DNA of 40,627 nt from Lampropedia hyalina DSM 16112 (GCF_900129055.1 NZ_FQUZ01000009.1:1-40627); one strand, 5' to 3'. Positions 7,695 through 17,205 are shown, counted from the first letter of the stretch. The notes: generated from the letters alone by a model not told the origin. Numbers and translations: made by a program.

Positions 7695-8963
7695 ATGTCG
7701 ATTTCCTCCCTAGTTCCGTCGCGCCTGAGTGCGCGGCAGGTTTTACCTGCTATTGCAGGCATCTATATCAGCCAGACGATTATTACGGCTTTAACTACCC
7801 AGGCACTGCCTTCGCTGTTGCGCGATGCGGGAGCTTCGTTACAGGTGGCTGGGTTGACGGCCCTGCTATGGATACCTTGGGGGCTGCGTTTTCTGTGGGC
7901 ACCAGCGGTGGAGCGCTGGCGTTTGCCTGCCGGCCAACTGACGCGGCATTCACGGACACTGGTCTTGACAGGCCAATGGTTGATTGCCGCGGTATTGCTG
8001 CTGTTGGGGCTGGCGGCGCTGGGTGGGGTTCTCTCGCTGTCAGGGCATGCCGGATGGATTCTGGGCGGCTTGTTGCTGGCGGCCTTGGTGGCCGCAACCA
8101 CGGACGTGGCCAGCGACGGCTTTACGGTTGAGCAGCTTGCCAGCCAGCAGCGCGGCTGGGGCAATGTTGCCCAGGTGGGTGGCAGCTATGTCGGGGCGAT
8201 GCTGGGCGCTGGGGGGTTCCTGTTGGTGGCCGGATCTGCAGGCTGGCCATGGGCACTCATGGCTGCCAGCCTGGCGGTATTGCTGCTGAGCATACCGATG
8301 CTGTTCTTGCGTGAGCCGCCCCGTGATAGAACCTTGGCTGTCGGCCACCGTCCTGGGCTGATGCATGCGCTGCGCCGGCCGGAGATACGCATCGGTCTGG
8401 TGTTGATGCTGCTCTCCAGCGTAGGGGTGCGCTTGACGCTGGGGATGTTTGGCCCATTCCTGCTCGACAAGGGCTTGAGCCTGGAGCAACTGGGCTGGTT
8501 GTTCGGCTCCCTGCATATTGGTGCCGGGCTGACCGGGGCTTTCCTGGGCGGCATTCTGGTACGCGCCGCGCCAGGCTGGCGGGCGGTGTGGATTGCGGTG
8601 GGCTTGAAGGCACTGGTTCTGGCTGCTTTGACTCTCGCGGCCCCCACGGCTTCCCTGACGGTGTTGATGGTGCTGGTGGGGCTGATGTTCGCGGTGCTGG
8701 GCTTTGTCTGGGTCGCGCTGTATTCGGCGCTGATGGGGCTAACCTCGCCCTTGCAGTCCGGTGTGGATTTCACCCTGTTCCAGAGTGCCGATGCCTTGCT
8801 GGCGGTGGCAGGAGGTGTGGCCGGAGGCTGGCTGTCCCAACATCTTGGATACGAAGTGTGCTTCGGACTGGCAGCGGCTTCAGCCGTGGTCGCAGTACTG
8901 GTGGTCAGGCGCAAGGCTCCTTCCCTGGATGACAAAGCGAGGGGGCTTACGGCATATGAGTGA
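7695..8963 (+). CDS. MFS transporter, RhtX/FptX siderophore family
   Basis: The 422-residue inner-membrane protein has about 12 hydrophobic segments. Its start, VLPAIAGIYISQTI, and the segment LWIPWGLRFLWAPAVERWR resemble the RhtX/FptX family. Those carriers import ferric siderophores such as rhizobactin and pyochelin through the inner membrane. The stop overlaps the start of the next gene by 8 bases (8956-8963), so translation is probably coupled with the two ABC genes. The ATG at 7695 was chosen because MSISSLVPSRLSARQ leads directly into the first segment; a TTG at 7626 would add 23 residues. No strong ribosome-binding site is visible for either. With the PchR-like regulator and YbtPQ-like genes it forms a siderophore uptake set like that of yersiniabactin (YbtX). 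Confidence 0.78.
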   Translation: MSISSLVPSRLSARQVLPAIAGIYISQTIITALTTQALPSLLRDAGASLQVAGLTALLWIPWGLRFLWAPAVERWRLPAGQLTRHSRTLVLTGQWLIAAVLLLLGLAALGGVLSLSGHAGWILGGLLLAALVAATTDVASDGFTVEQLASQQRGWGNVAQVGGSYVGAMLGAGGFLLVAGSAGWPWALMAASLAVLLLSIPMLFLREPPRDRTLAVGHRPGLMHALRRPEIRIGLVLMLLSSVGVRLTLGMFGPFLLDKGLSLEQLGWLFGSLHIGAGLTGAFLGGILVRAAPGWRAVWIAVGLKALVLAALTLAAPTASLTVLMVLVGLMFAVLGFVWVALYSALMGLTSPLQSGVDFTLFQSADALLAVAGGVAGGWLSQHLGYEVCFGLAAASAVVAVLVVRRKAPSLDDKARGLTAYE

Positions 8964-10725
8964 GGGCAACTCTCAGGCGGTTCCAGGTGTCTGGTCCATC
9001 ATGCGGCCTGTGCAGGGCCAGATCCGCCTGGCCATGGCCTTGGCGGGGCTGGCAGCCGCCTGTGCCCTGGGGGCCTTGTGCGCGCTGGCCTGGTGCGTGC
9101 ATACCTTGCTGATCGCACCCGGCCAGTGGCCTTGGGCAGCCCTGTCGCTGGCCGTCGTGCTGACGGTACTGGCGTACGTTCTGCGGCTGACGGCATTCAA
9201 TCGCTCGCATTTCGCGGCCTTCCAATTGGAAACCCGCTTGCGTACCGATCTTTCCGAGCATCTGGCGCGGGTGCCGCTGGGCTATGTGCAGCAGACCGGC
9301 TCCGGTGCTTTGACCAAGGTGATGATGGATGACGTCAAGGCGCTGCATGTATTTGTGGCCGACAGCACGCCTTTGTATGCGCGGGCTTATGTCTCGCCGC
9401 TACTGACCTTCGCGCTGCTGTGGTGGCTGGATTGGCGGCTGGCCCTGGCGGCGACGGCGGTGCTGGCGGTCGGCATGGCGGTGGTGTCGCTTGCCATGCG
9501 CGGCAGCGGCGAGATGATGCAGCGTTACCACGCCGCCAGCGAGAACGTGAGCAAGGCCGTGGTGGAGTATGTGCAGGCCATGCCGGTGGTGCGTACCTTC
9601 GACACTGGCACGACCACGTTCCAGCGTTACCAGCAGGCACTCAATGCCTTCGTCGAGGTGGTGTTGCAGTGGTACCGGATGGCGGGTTTGTCGTCGCGCC
9701 TGTCGATGGCCATCCTCAATCCGCTGCCCACCCTGGCGGTGCTGGTGTGGCTGGGCGGCTGGCTGATCAGCCGTGACGCGCTGGCGGCTTCGACCTGGTT
9801 GGCAGTGCTGCTGGTGGGCACGGGCATGGCCGAATCGCTGCTGCCGCTGATGTCGCTCAAGCACCTGGTCGCCAAGACACAGATGAGCATCTACCGCATC
9901 CACGAAGTCATGGCCGAGCCGGAGCTGCCAGTGGTGGATAGTGCCCAGGCCAAGGTGCCGCGAGATGCCAGCGTGTGCTTCGAGAACGTGGATTTTCGCT
10001 ACATGGCTGATGGCGAGCGGGTGCTGCAAGGTGTGAGCTTCGAGGCACCTCAAGGCAGTGTCACGGCACTGGTCGGCCCTTCGGGTGCGGGCAAGACGAC
10101 GGTGGCGCGGCTGATTCCGCGCTTCTGGGACGTGAGTTCTGGCTGTATTCGGGTGGGCGGCGTGGATGTGCGCGAGATGCTGCCCGAGGTCTTGATGCAG
10201 CAGGTGGCTTTCGTGTTTCAGGACACGTTTCTGTTTGCCGACACCATCGCCAACAACATCCGCCTGGGTCTGGGTGCTGCGACCATGGATGAAGTCATTG
10301 CCGCTGCCAAGGCCGCCCAGGCCCATGAGTTCATCATGGCCTTGCCGCAAGGCTATGACACTCCCGCAGGCGAGCGGGGTGTCTTTCTCTCCGGCGGGCA
10401 ACGCCAGCGCATCACCATCGCCCGCGCCATCTTGCAGAACCGGCCCATTCTGGTGCTGGACGAGGCCACAGCCTTTGCCGACCCGGAAAACGAGGCGGCA
10501 CTGGTGGCGGCACTGTCGAACCTGATGCACGGCAAGACGGTGCTGATGGTGGCGCACCGGCTATCGACCATCCGGGATGCCGACCAGATTCTGGTATTCG
10601 ACCAGGGGCAACTGGCCGAGCAAGGCCGACACGATGCGCTGGTGGCACAGGGCGGCGTGTATGCGCGGCTATGGCACAACTATGAAACAGCGCAGAACTG
10701 GTCGCTGGCAGGAGTCATGGCATGA
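8956..10725 (+). CDS. ABC half-transporter (membrane plus ATPase), YbtP-like
   Basis: This 589-residue protein combines six exporter-type membrane helices (about residues 1-310) with an ATPase domain. The domain has Walker A GPSGAGKTT, signature LSGGQRQR and Walker B ILVLDEATAFADPENE. The LDEATAFADPEN form is characteristic of siderophore ABC proteins of the YbtP/IrtA group, which keep an exporter fold yet import ferric siderophores. It starts inside the end of the MFS gene, and its own stop overlaps the next start by four bases (ATGA at 10722). It most likely forms a heterodimer with the following gene product. Export of a siderophore (PchH/PchI-like) remains possible, since no siderophore synthesis genes are in view. 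Confidence 0.82.
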   Translation: MSEGNSQAVPGVWSIMRPVQGQIRLAMALAGLAAACALGALCALAWCVHTLLIAPGQWPWAALSLAVVLTVLAYVLRLTAFNRSHFAAFQLETRLRTDLSEHLARVPLGYVQQTGSGALTKVMMDDVKALHVFVADSTPLYARAYVSPLLTFALLWWLDWRLALAATAVLAVGMAVVSLAMRGSGEMMQRYHAASENVSKAVVEYVQAMPVVRTFDTGTTTFQRYQQALNAFVEVVLQWYRMAGLSSRLSMAILNPLPTLAVLVWLGGWLISRDALAASTWLAVLLVGTGMAESLLPLMSLKHLVAKTQMSIYRIHEVMAEPELPVVDSAQAKVPRDASVCFENVDFRYMADGERVLQGVSFEAPQGSVTALVGPSGAGKTTVARLIPRFWDVSSGCIRVGGVDVREMLPEVLMQQVAFVFQDTFLFADTIANNIRLGLGAATMDEVIAAAKAAQAHEFIMALPQGYDTPAGERGVFLSGGQRQRITIARAILQNRPILVLDEATAFADPENEAALVAALSNLMHGKTVLMVAHRLSTIRDADQILVFDQGQLAEQGRHDALVAQGGVYARLWHNYETAQNWSLAGVMA

Positions 10726-12518
10726 GTACACAGCAACCCACGCCGAAGACCGCACGCAGGATCACGCCCCTGCGCGAGACCTGGCAGCAACTGATGAGCA
10801 GTGCCCGCAGCCGCGCCCCCCAATTGCGGGCCAGCCTGATCGGGCTGGGCTTGGCTGCTGCCCTGCAAGGTTTGGCTTTGGCATGCCTGATGCCCTTGTT
10901 CCAGGCACTGATTCCGCAGGCGGATTGGACTGCCGCCTGGCCCTGGTTTCTCGCGATGACGGCATTGATGCTGGCAAGCACGGCAGTGCGTTGGTGGGCC
11001 CAGGGCTTCGATTACCGGGGCGACATGGTGCACAACACCCATGAACTGCGCACCGAGCTGGGCGAGCAATTGCGGCGGATTCCGCTGGAGGTCTTGCAGG
11101 ACAAACGCACTGGCGCGGTGAATGCCACGTTGCTGGGCAATGTGGACGAGACGCTGAGCTATATCCTGACCGTTGCCAATATGATGACCACCGCCCTGGT
11201 CACGCCGGTGGTGGTGGCGCTGGCAGCCCTGTGGTTCGACTGGCGCATGGGGTTGATTCTGCTGCTGGTGTTTCCGCTGCTGATTCCACTGTACCGCTGG
11301 CGGCGTCCGGCCTTCGGGCGCGGCATGCGCATGCTGGCCGATGCCAACGAGCGCACCAGCAGCGATATTCTGGAGTACGCCCAGGGCCTGCCGGTACTGC
11401 GGTCGGCATGTTGTGTGGGTGAGCACGCTGTGGCCTTGCAGGCCAGTTTCAAGCACCTGGAAATGATCCAGACCATCGGCCAGAAGAAAGGCGCCAAGCC
11501 GAACCTGGTCCTGGCAACCGTCATGGAGCTGGCCATCCTGCTGGTGGTGTTCGCCGGCACGCTGTTGGTCGTGCAAGGTTCGCTGGATGTCGCCATTCTG
11601 GCGGCCTTGATGGTGATCGTGGTGCGCTTTGCCGAACCGTTGGCGACTTTTGTGCTGTACGCCAAGGTGATCGACCTGATCGAGGCGGCGCTCGGCAAGA
11701 TCAATGCCCTGCTGGCCGTCGCACCCTTGCCCCAGCAATCGCCCGAGCAGATGCCAAAGACTTTTGAGGTAGCCTTCGCGGGTGTGCGCTTTGGCTATGC
11801 CAGTGCCGGGCAGCCCACGCTGCGCGATCTGGATGCGCATCTGCCAGCCCGCAGCCTGACGGCCTTGGTTGGCCCTTCGGGCAGCGGCAAGACCACGGTG
11901 ACGCGTTTACTGATGCGCCATGCCGACCCGCAGGCTGGGGCCATCACCATCGGTGGCGTGGATATCCGCGCGATCGCGCCGGAGCAGCTCAATGCGCTGA
12001 TTTCCGTGGTGTTCCAGGACGTGTACCTGTTCGACGACACCATCCTGGCCAACATCCGCATGGCCCGGCCCGACGCCAGCGATGCAGAGGTCGAGGCCGC
12101 CGCCCGTGCGGCCCATTGCCATGAGTTCGTCACGCGCTTGCCCGAGGGCTACGCCACACGCGTGGGCGACATCGGCGGGCGGCTCTCGGGCGGCGAGCGT
12201 CAGCGCATCAGCATTGCGCGGGCCATGCTCAAGAATGCCCCCATCGTCATCCTCGACGAGCCTACCGCCGCGCTGGATACCGAGAGCGAAGTGGCGGTGC
12301 AGACCGCCATTGATGCTCTGGTGCGTGAGCGCACGGTGATCGTGATTGCCCACCGCCTATCAACCATTGCCGCTGCCGACCAGATTCTGGTGATCGACGA
12401 TGGACAAGTGGTCGAGGCCGGCAGGCATGCCGATCTGCTGTCCTGTAAGGGCCGTTACGCCCGCATGTGGCAGGCCCAGCAAAGTGCCAAGAACTGGCAT
12501 GCCAGGCAGGACAGATAG
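10722..12518 (+). CDS. ABC half-transporter (membrane plus ATPase), YbtQ-like
   Basis: The 598-residue partner of the preceding protein has the same design. A membrane domain includes GLGLAAALQGLALACLMPLF and LILLLVFPLLIPLY. The ATPase has Walker A GPSGSGKTT, signature LSGGERQR, Walker B PIVILDEPTAALDTES and the H-loop IAHRLS. The two genes overlap by four bases, the mark of a heterodimeric pair made in equal amounts. It ends the plus-strand iron operon; the convergent dnaE gene ends 53 bases further on. As with its partner, ferric siderophore import is the favoured role and export the alternative. Confidence 0.82.
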   Translation: MSTQQPTPKTARRITPLRETWQQLMSSARSRAPQLRASLIGLGLAAALQGLALACLMPLFQALIPQADWTAAWPWFLAMTALMLASTAVRWWAQGFDYRGDMVHNTHELRTELGEQLRRIPLEVLQDKRTGAVNATLLGNVDETLSYILTVANMMTTALVTPVVVALAALWFDWRMGLILLLVFPLLIPLYRWRRPAFGRGMRMLADANERTSSDILEYAQGLPVLRSACCVGEHAVALQASFKHLEMIQTIGQKKGAKPNLVLATVMELAILLVVFAGTLLVVQGSLDVAILAALMVIVVRFAEPLATFVLYAKVIDLIEAALGKINALLAVAPLPQQSPEQMPKTFEVAFAGVRFGYASAGQPTLRDLDAHLPARSLTALVGPSGSGKTTVTRLLMRHADPQAGAITIGGVDIRAIAPEQLNALISVVFQDVYLFDDTILANIRMARPDASDAEVEAAARAAHCHEFVTRLPEGYATRVGDIGGRLSGGERQRISIARAMLKNAPIVILDEPTAALDTESEVAVQTAIDALVRERTVIVIAHRLSTIAAADQILVIDDGQVVEAGRHADLLSCKGRYARMWQAQQSAKNWHARQDR

Positions 12519-12570
12519 GCCATATTCGTTCTGCTTTCGCACGGCTTCGTGTGCCAGGCAGCGGCAGCCC

Positions 12571-15500
12571 TCACGGGTACAGCACTTCCACCCCTGTGCC
12601 TCCGTTGTTCAGCAGCAATTCAGTCAGGGCTTCGTCAGACGGGAAGATGCGCGCTTCGTCCCCCAGCACCAGTTCGGCGCGGGCACTGCCCTGCCCGGAC
12701 TGGCATTGCAGCGCAATGCGCAGGCGCACGCCCTGGGTGGAAACCACTGGGGCCAGAGGTGATGCCGATGGGAGCGTGCCCAGTCGTGGCATGGTGTCGG
12801 GCAGCATACCCAGCCCGCCCTGTGGCTCGTCCATGCCGTCCGGGCCGAAGCCGGATGAATGCGCTCCTGCATCCTCATCGGGCGATGGCACGGGCGGGTA
12901 CTTCTGGAGCAGGCCCTCCAGCAGTGGCAACAGCCCCTGCCGTGCAGCAGGCACATCGATCTTGAGAAAGCGGGCGTGGGCACAGCGGGCGGCGGGCAGG
13001 TCGCGCATCTGCTGCACGTTCAGGCGTGGCTCGAAGCCGTTGCGCCCCGGCTGGTAGCGCACGTTCAGCACCAGCAGTTCGTCTTCCTTGAGCACTGTGC
13101 CGCACCGCTGCATGGTGGCCTCGTCCACCACGGCTTCGATGGTGGCACTGCGGTCGTCCAGCTTGAAGATGGTGATCTTGCCGCGCTGGCCATTGATGCT
13201 GCGGATGTCGCTGACGATGCCTGCCACGCGCTGCGTCTCGCGCGTGTCCTCCAGATTGTCGATGCTGGTGCGCACGAACCGCCGCACCTCGGCTGCGAAT
13301 TCGTCGAACAAATGACCCGAGAGGAAGAAGCCCAGCGCGGATTTCTCCTGCATCAGCCGCTCCTTCACGCCCCAGGGGATGGTGTCGGTCAGGGAAGGCT
13401 CCTGGGTGCTGGAGCCGGTGGCATCGTCGCCCAGCATGTCGAACAGGCCGCCCTGGTTGGCATTGGCCAGCGTGGTGGCCGCCCATTCCATCGCGGTTTC
13501 CAGACTGGCAAGCAGGGCGGCGCGGTTCGGCTCCATGCTGTCGAAGCCACCGGCCTTGATGAGGGCTTCGATGGTGCGTTTGTTGATCTTGTGCCGATCC
13601 ACGCGCAGGCAGAAATCGAACAGGCTTTGGAACGGCCCCTGGTCGCGCCCGCGCTCACCCGCGCCGCGCCCTTCCCGCGCGGCAATGATGGCCTCGATGG
13701 CGGCCTGTCCCGTGCCCTTGACTGCGCCCAGCCCGTAGCGGATGACCTTGTCGGAGACTGGCTCGAAGCGGTACGCACCCCGGTTCACATCCGGCGGCTC
13801 GAAGCGGATGCTGAATTTCTGCGCATCTTCCAGGAGCACCTTGAGCTTGTCGGTGTCGTCCATCTCGATGGTCATGTTGGCGCAGAAGAATTCCGCCGTG
13901 TAATGCACCTTCAGCCAGGCGGTGTGGTAGGCCAGCAGCGAATAGGCCGCCGCGTGCGACTTGTTGAAGCCATAGCCCGCGAATTTCTCCATCAGGTCGA
14001 AGACTTCATCGGCCTTGTCCTGGTCGATGCCATTCTTGGCCGCGCCCTCGCGGAAGATCAGGCGGTGCTTGGCCATTTCCTCGGGCTTTTTCTTGCCCAT
14101 GGCGCGGCGCAGCATGTCCGCGCCGCCCAACGTGTAGCCGCCCAGAATCTGCGCGGTCTGCATCACCTGCTCCTGATAGACCATGATGCCGTAGGTCTCG
14201 GACAGCATCTGCTCGACCAGCGGGTGCGGGTACTCGACTTCTTCCTTGCCGTGCTTGCGCGCCACATAGGAGGGAATCAGATCCATCGGGCCGGGTCGGT
14301 ACAGCGCGTTGAGGGCAATCAGGTCTTCCAGGCGGCTGGGCTTGGCTTCTTTCAACATGCCCTGCATGCCCCGGCTTTCAAACTGGAATACGGCCTCGGT
14401 CTTGCCTTCCTGGAACAGCCTGTAGGTGGCCTTGTCGTCGAGTGCAATGGTCTCGAACGCGAAGTTTTCCTGGCCGGGGTGGCGGGCCATGATGAACTGC
14501 CGCGCCAGCTCCAGAATCGTCAGCGTGGCCAGCCCCAGAAAATCGAACTTGACCAGGCCAATGGCCTCCACATCGTCCTTGTCGTACTGGCTCACCGCCG
14601 CGTCGCTGCCGGGCTGCTGGTAGAGCGGGCAGAAGTCGGTGAGCTTGCCCGGCGCAATCAGCACGCCCCCGGCGTGCATGCCCACGTTGCGGGTCAGGCC
14701 TTCGAGCTTCTGCGCCATCTCCAGCAGGGTTTTCACCTCGTCCTCGTTCTCCAGCCGGGACTTGAGCAGCGGTTCTTCCTCGATGGCCTGGGCAATCGTG
14801 ATGGGCTTGCCGGGCTTGTTGGGGATGAGCTTGGAGATGCCATCGCAGAACGTGTAGCTGAAGTCCAGCACACGCCCCACGTCGCGGATGGCGGCGCGCG
14901 CGGCCATCGTGCCGAAGGTGGCGATCTGGCTGACGGCATTGCGCCCGTATTTCTGCTTGACGTACTCGATCACACGGTCGCGGTTGGTCTGGCAGAAATC
15001 AATGTCGAAGTCGGGCATGGACACCCGCTCCGGGTTCAGGAACCGCTCGAACAGCAGGTTGTATTGCAGCGGGTCCAGATCGGTAATCAGCAGCGCGTAG
15101 GCCACCAGCGACCCCGCACCGGAGCCACGCCCCGGCCCGACCGGGCAGCCATTGTCCTTGGCCCACTGGATGAAGTCGCTCACGATCAGGAAGTAGCCCG
15201 GAAACCCCATGTTCAGGATGGTGGTCAGCTCGAATTCCAGCCGCTCCTGGTAGCGCGGGTGTTGCGCCTCGCGCTCGGTGGCATCGGGGTAGAGCATGGC
15301 CAGCCGGTGCTCCAGCCCCTGCTGCGACACATGGCGGAAGTATTCGCCCACCGTCATGCCGTCGGGAATCGGAAAGTCCGGCAGTTGCGGCTTGCCCAGC
15401 ACCAGCGTGAGGTTGCAGCGTTTGGCAATCTCCACGGTGTTGTGCAGTGCCGACGGCAGATCGGCAAACAGGGCCTGCATTTCGTCACTGGTCTTGAAGT

Positions 15501-16212
15501 ACTGGTCGGCGGTGAAACGGCGCGGGCGTTTCTGGTCGCCCAGCATCTCGCCCTCGGCAATGCACACGCGTGCCTCGTGCGCCTCGAAGTCTTCCGGCTC
15601 CAGAAACTGCACCGGGTGCGTGGCCACCACCGGCAGCTTCGCCTGCACGGCCAGTTGCACGGTGCGGCGCACTAACCGCTCATCTTCGCGGCGGCCCGCG
15701 CGTTGCAACTCCAGATAGAAACGTTGCGGGAACAGCCGCGCCAGCGTCTGCGCCCGCTCCAGGGCCTGCGCCAGGTCTTCGCGCAGCAGGCTTTGCCCGA
15801 CAGCCCCAAAATGCGCACCACTGAGGGCGATCAAGCCGCTGCTGTAGGCCTCCAGTTGCGCCCAGGTCACCAGGGCCTGGGGAGACTGGCGGCTGTTTTC
15901 CGTCCAGGCCAGCGAGAGCAACTCGTTCAGGTTCAGGTAGCCCTGCCAGTCCTGCACCAGCAGCAGCAGGCGGCTGGGGGGATCATCGCCCAGCCCCTGC
16001 ACCACCACTTCGGCCCCCACCAGAGGCTTGACCCCCTTCTTGCGGGCCTGGGTGTAGAGCTTCAGGGCACCGAACAGATTGTTCAGATCGGTCATGGCCA
16101 GCGCAGGCTGCTGGCTTGCGACGGCCTTTTTCACGGCTTGGTCGATACGGGTGGTGCCATCGACCACCGAGAATTCGGAATGCAGGCGCAGGTGTACAAA
16201 CATGGCTGGCAT
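12571..16212 (-). CDS. dnaE: DNA polymerase III alpha subunit
   Basis: This is the catalytic subunit of the replicative polymerase, 1213 residues. An N-terminal PHP domain (FVHLRLHSEFSVVDG) leads into the polymerase core. Two catalytic aspartates lie in PDFDIDF (residues 400-406) and the third in KFDFLGL (residue 557), matching Asp401, Asp403 and Asp555 of the E. coli enzyme. GPGRGSGAGSLVAY lies in the palm region and NVGMHAGGVLI further on. A helix-hairpin-helix part and an OB fold (VAGIVSDIRSINGQRGKITIF) follow. The start may be nine bases later at 16203, giving MFVHLRLHSEF, the usual family start; neither has a clear ribosome-binding site. A palindromic element lies 49-216 bases upstream, between this gene and the one ahead of it, where its promoter would be expected. 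Confidence 0.97.
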   Translation of the reverse strand: MPAMFVHLRLHSEFSVVDGTTRIDQAVKKAVASQQPALAMTDLNNLFGALKLYTQARKKGVKPLVGAEVVVQGLGDDPPSRLLLLVQDWQGYLNLNELLSLAWTENSRQSPQALVTWAQLEAYSSGLIALSGAHFGAVGQSLLREDLAQALERAQTLARLFPQRFYLELQRAGRREDERLVRRTVQLAVQAKLPVVATHPVQFLEPEDFEAHEARVCIAEGEMLGDQKRPRRFTADQYFKTSDEMQALFADLPSALHNTVEIAKRCNLTLVLGKPQLPDFPIPDGMTVGEYFRHVSQQGLEHRLAMLYPDATEREAQHPRYQERLEFELTTILNMGFPGYFLIVSDFIQWAKDNGCPVGPGRGSGAGSLVAYALLITDLDPLQYNLLFERFLNPERVSMPDFDIDFCQTNRDRVIEYVKQKYGRNAVSQIATFGTMAARAAIRDVGRVLDFSYTFCDGISKLIPNKPGKPITIAQAIEEEPLLKSRLENEDEVKTLLEMAQKLEGLTRNVGMHAGGVLIAPGKLTDFCPLYQQPGSDAAVSQYDKDDVEAIGLVKFDFLGLATLTILELARQFIMARHPGQENFAFETIALDDKATYRLFQEGKTEAVFQFESRGMQGMLKEAKPSRLEDLIALNALYRPGPMDLIPSYVARKHGKEEVEYPHPLVEQMLSETYGIMVYQEQVMQTAQILGGYTLGGADMLRRAMGKKKPEEMAKHRLIFREGAAKNGIDQDKADEVFDLMEKFAGYGFNKSHAAAYSLLAYHTAWLKVHYTAEFFCANMTIEMDDTDKLKVLLEDAQKFSIRFEPPDVNRGAYRFEPVSDKVIRYGLGAVKGTGQAAIEAIIAAREGRGAGERGRDQGPFQSLFDFCLRVDRHKINKRTIEALIKAGGFDSMEPNRAALLASLETAMEWAATTLANANQGGLFDMLGDDATGSSTQEPSLTDTIPWGVKERLMQEKSALGFFLSGHLFDEFAAEVRRFVRTSIDNLEDTRETQRVAGIVSDIRSINGQRGKITIFKLDDRSATIEAVVDEATMQRCGTVLKEDELLVLNVRYQPGRNGFEPRLNVQQMRDLPAARCAHARFLKIDVPAARQGLLPLLEGLLQKYPPVPSPDEDAGAHSSGFGPDGMDEPQGGLGMLPDTMPRLGTLPSASPLAPVVSTQGVRLRIALQCQSGQGSARAELVLGDEARIFPSDEALTELLLNNGGTGVEVLYP

Positions 16213-16264
16213 TGTAATGCGGCAGGCTCCGTGCCTCGCCTTGCAGCAAAAGGTCGCGGCCTAG

Positions 16265-16424
16265 GGAAGGTCTGCAAAACCCTTGCGGTAAGCCCGCGCC
16301 CGCCAGTGGGATGCAGCGCAAGGCGGATTCTGCGGTCAATAGCGGGACTATTGACCGCAAAAGCCAACGCGGCGATGCGCCCAGTGGCGGGATGCGGGCG
16401 GCGCAAGAGTTTTGCAGACCTTCC
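16265..16424 (+). repeat. IS5-related palindromic MITE, copy 1
   Basis: The 160-bp element is flanked by direct repeats CTAG (16261-16264 and 16425-16428). Its ends are inverted repeats starting GGAAGGTCTGCAAAAC, and almost the whole element can fold back on itself. The centre is the perfect hairpin GCGGTCAATAG/CTATTGACCGC around 16332-16358. GGAAGGT ends and a 4-bp CTAG-type target are known features of IS5-subgroup elements. No transposase is present, so it is non-autonomous. It lies between dnaE and the upstream gene, whose stop codon begins at 16430. Confidence 0.85.
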
Positions 16425-16429
16425 CTAGG

Positions 16430-16999
16430 TCAGCCGATGTCGTCGGCAGGCGGCAATGGAAGCTGTGCAGCCCTCGATACTTCCACGCAATCGCGCAGAT
16501 GCTGTTCGCCCAGGTAGCGCAGGGCGGCGTAACCGATGCTGGCCGACAGCACCTGTCCGGCCACCGGCACGAAGCGTGCGGCCTGCTTGCTGCTCAGGCG
16601 CAGGCCGATGCGGGTGGCCAGCTTCAGCACCATCTCGCGGGTGATGAGTTTGCCGATGAGCACCGAGCCAACCATGCTCACGGCTTTCTGTACCTGTTCG
16701 CGTTTTTCGGGGCGCAGGGCTTCGATCTGTTGTGGAGTCAGGCCGAATTGCTCGCTGATCTGCGGCAGCAGGCGCGAGAGCAAGGCCGCATCGGCCACCC
16801 AGTCCAGCCCCGGCAGGGGTACGGCACTGGCCACGGCCCCCATCAGGGCCTTGCGGTGCAGGAGTTTGCGGCTGCGCTCGATGGCCCGCTGCAAGGCAGG
16901 ATCACCCTGCGCCAGTTCAGGCGCTGGCGGAAAGCGGGACTCCAGGGCTGCCTGCCACGGGCGTGCAGACAGAATGTTCGGAATTCGCAGAAATGGCAT
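16430..16999 (-). CDS. conserved hypothetical protein, possible membrane association
   Basis: I do not recognise this 189-residue protein with certainty. Its middle has amphipathic or hydrophobic stretches (GAVASAVPLPGLDWVADAALL, and later FVPVAGQVLSASIGYAALRYL). A helix-rich segment with RPEKREQVQKAV lies between. The pattern recalls EcsC-like or DUF697-like small proteins that pack against membranes, but this is only resemblance. The ATG at 16999 with GGTGGTG about eight bases upstream is preferred over in-frame GTG codons at 17011 and 17008. The stop codon lies five bases from the CTAG-flanked repeat. No operon link to the lipid transport genes is evident, as 269 bp containing a gene remnant separate them. 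Confidence 0.65.
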   Translation of the reverse strand: MPFLRIPNILSARPWQAALESRFPPAPELAQGDPALQRAIERSRKLLHRKALMGAVASAVPLPGLDWVADAALLSRLLPQISEQFGLTPQQIEALRPEKREQVQKAVSMVGSVLIGKLITREMVLKLATRIGLRLSSKQAARFVPVAGQVLSASIGYAALRYLGEQHLRDCVEVSRAAQLPLPPADDIG

Positions 17000-17091
17000 G
17001 GGCAACACCACCGAAAAAAGAGGACAAAACGACCACCCGCAGTGACTGCCCGGTGGCCGTAGCGTGGATCACGCACGCAAAGGCCGTGCCG

Positions 17092-17205
17092 TCACTTCTT
17101 CGACACCAGCCCCCAGACAAACAGAATGCCGATGGCTCCGATGACCGAAGCAATGAATCCGGCCCCCTGACCCGCCTGATCCTGCCTCGTGGCGGCAGGC
17201 TGGGG
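17092..17205 (-). pseudogene. remnant of a GlsB/YeaQ/YmgE-type small membrane protein
   Basis: On the minus strand, reading up to a TGA at 17092-17094, the frame gives GQGAGFIASVIGAIGILFVW and then GLVSKK. This closely resembles the C-terminal half of transglycosylase-associated (GlsB/YeaQ/YmgE) proteins, which end in a glycine-rich membrane helix. Upstream an in-frame stop at 17206-17208 closes the frame, and no start codon or N-terminal helix is visible. Only the last third of a roughly 85-residue protein therefore remains. The rest of the 17000-17268 gap shows nothing else. Confidence 0.5.

Noticed and set aside
8761-8955. N-terminal extension of the first ABC half-transporter
   Set aside because: It lies inside the MFS gene in another frame; the overlap start at 8956 is the normal coupled arrangement.
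8956-12518. Antibiotic or multidrug exporter pair
   Set aside because: The ABC pair has an exporter fold, but the LDEATAFADPEN motif and the company of an RhtX/FptX carrier and a PchR-like regulator fit siderophore transport better.
12859-15675. 938-codon open frame on the plus strand opposite dnaE
   Set aside because: It is the shadow of a GC-rich gene on the other strand. It has no domain signature and no ribosome-binding site, while dnaE is certain.
16265-16424. Peptides encoded within the MITE as small genes
   Set aside because: The element is open in several frames because of its palindromic GC-rich make-up; no start signals or family features are visible.
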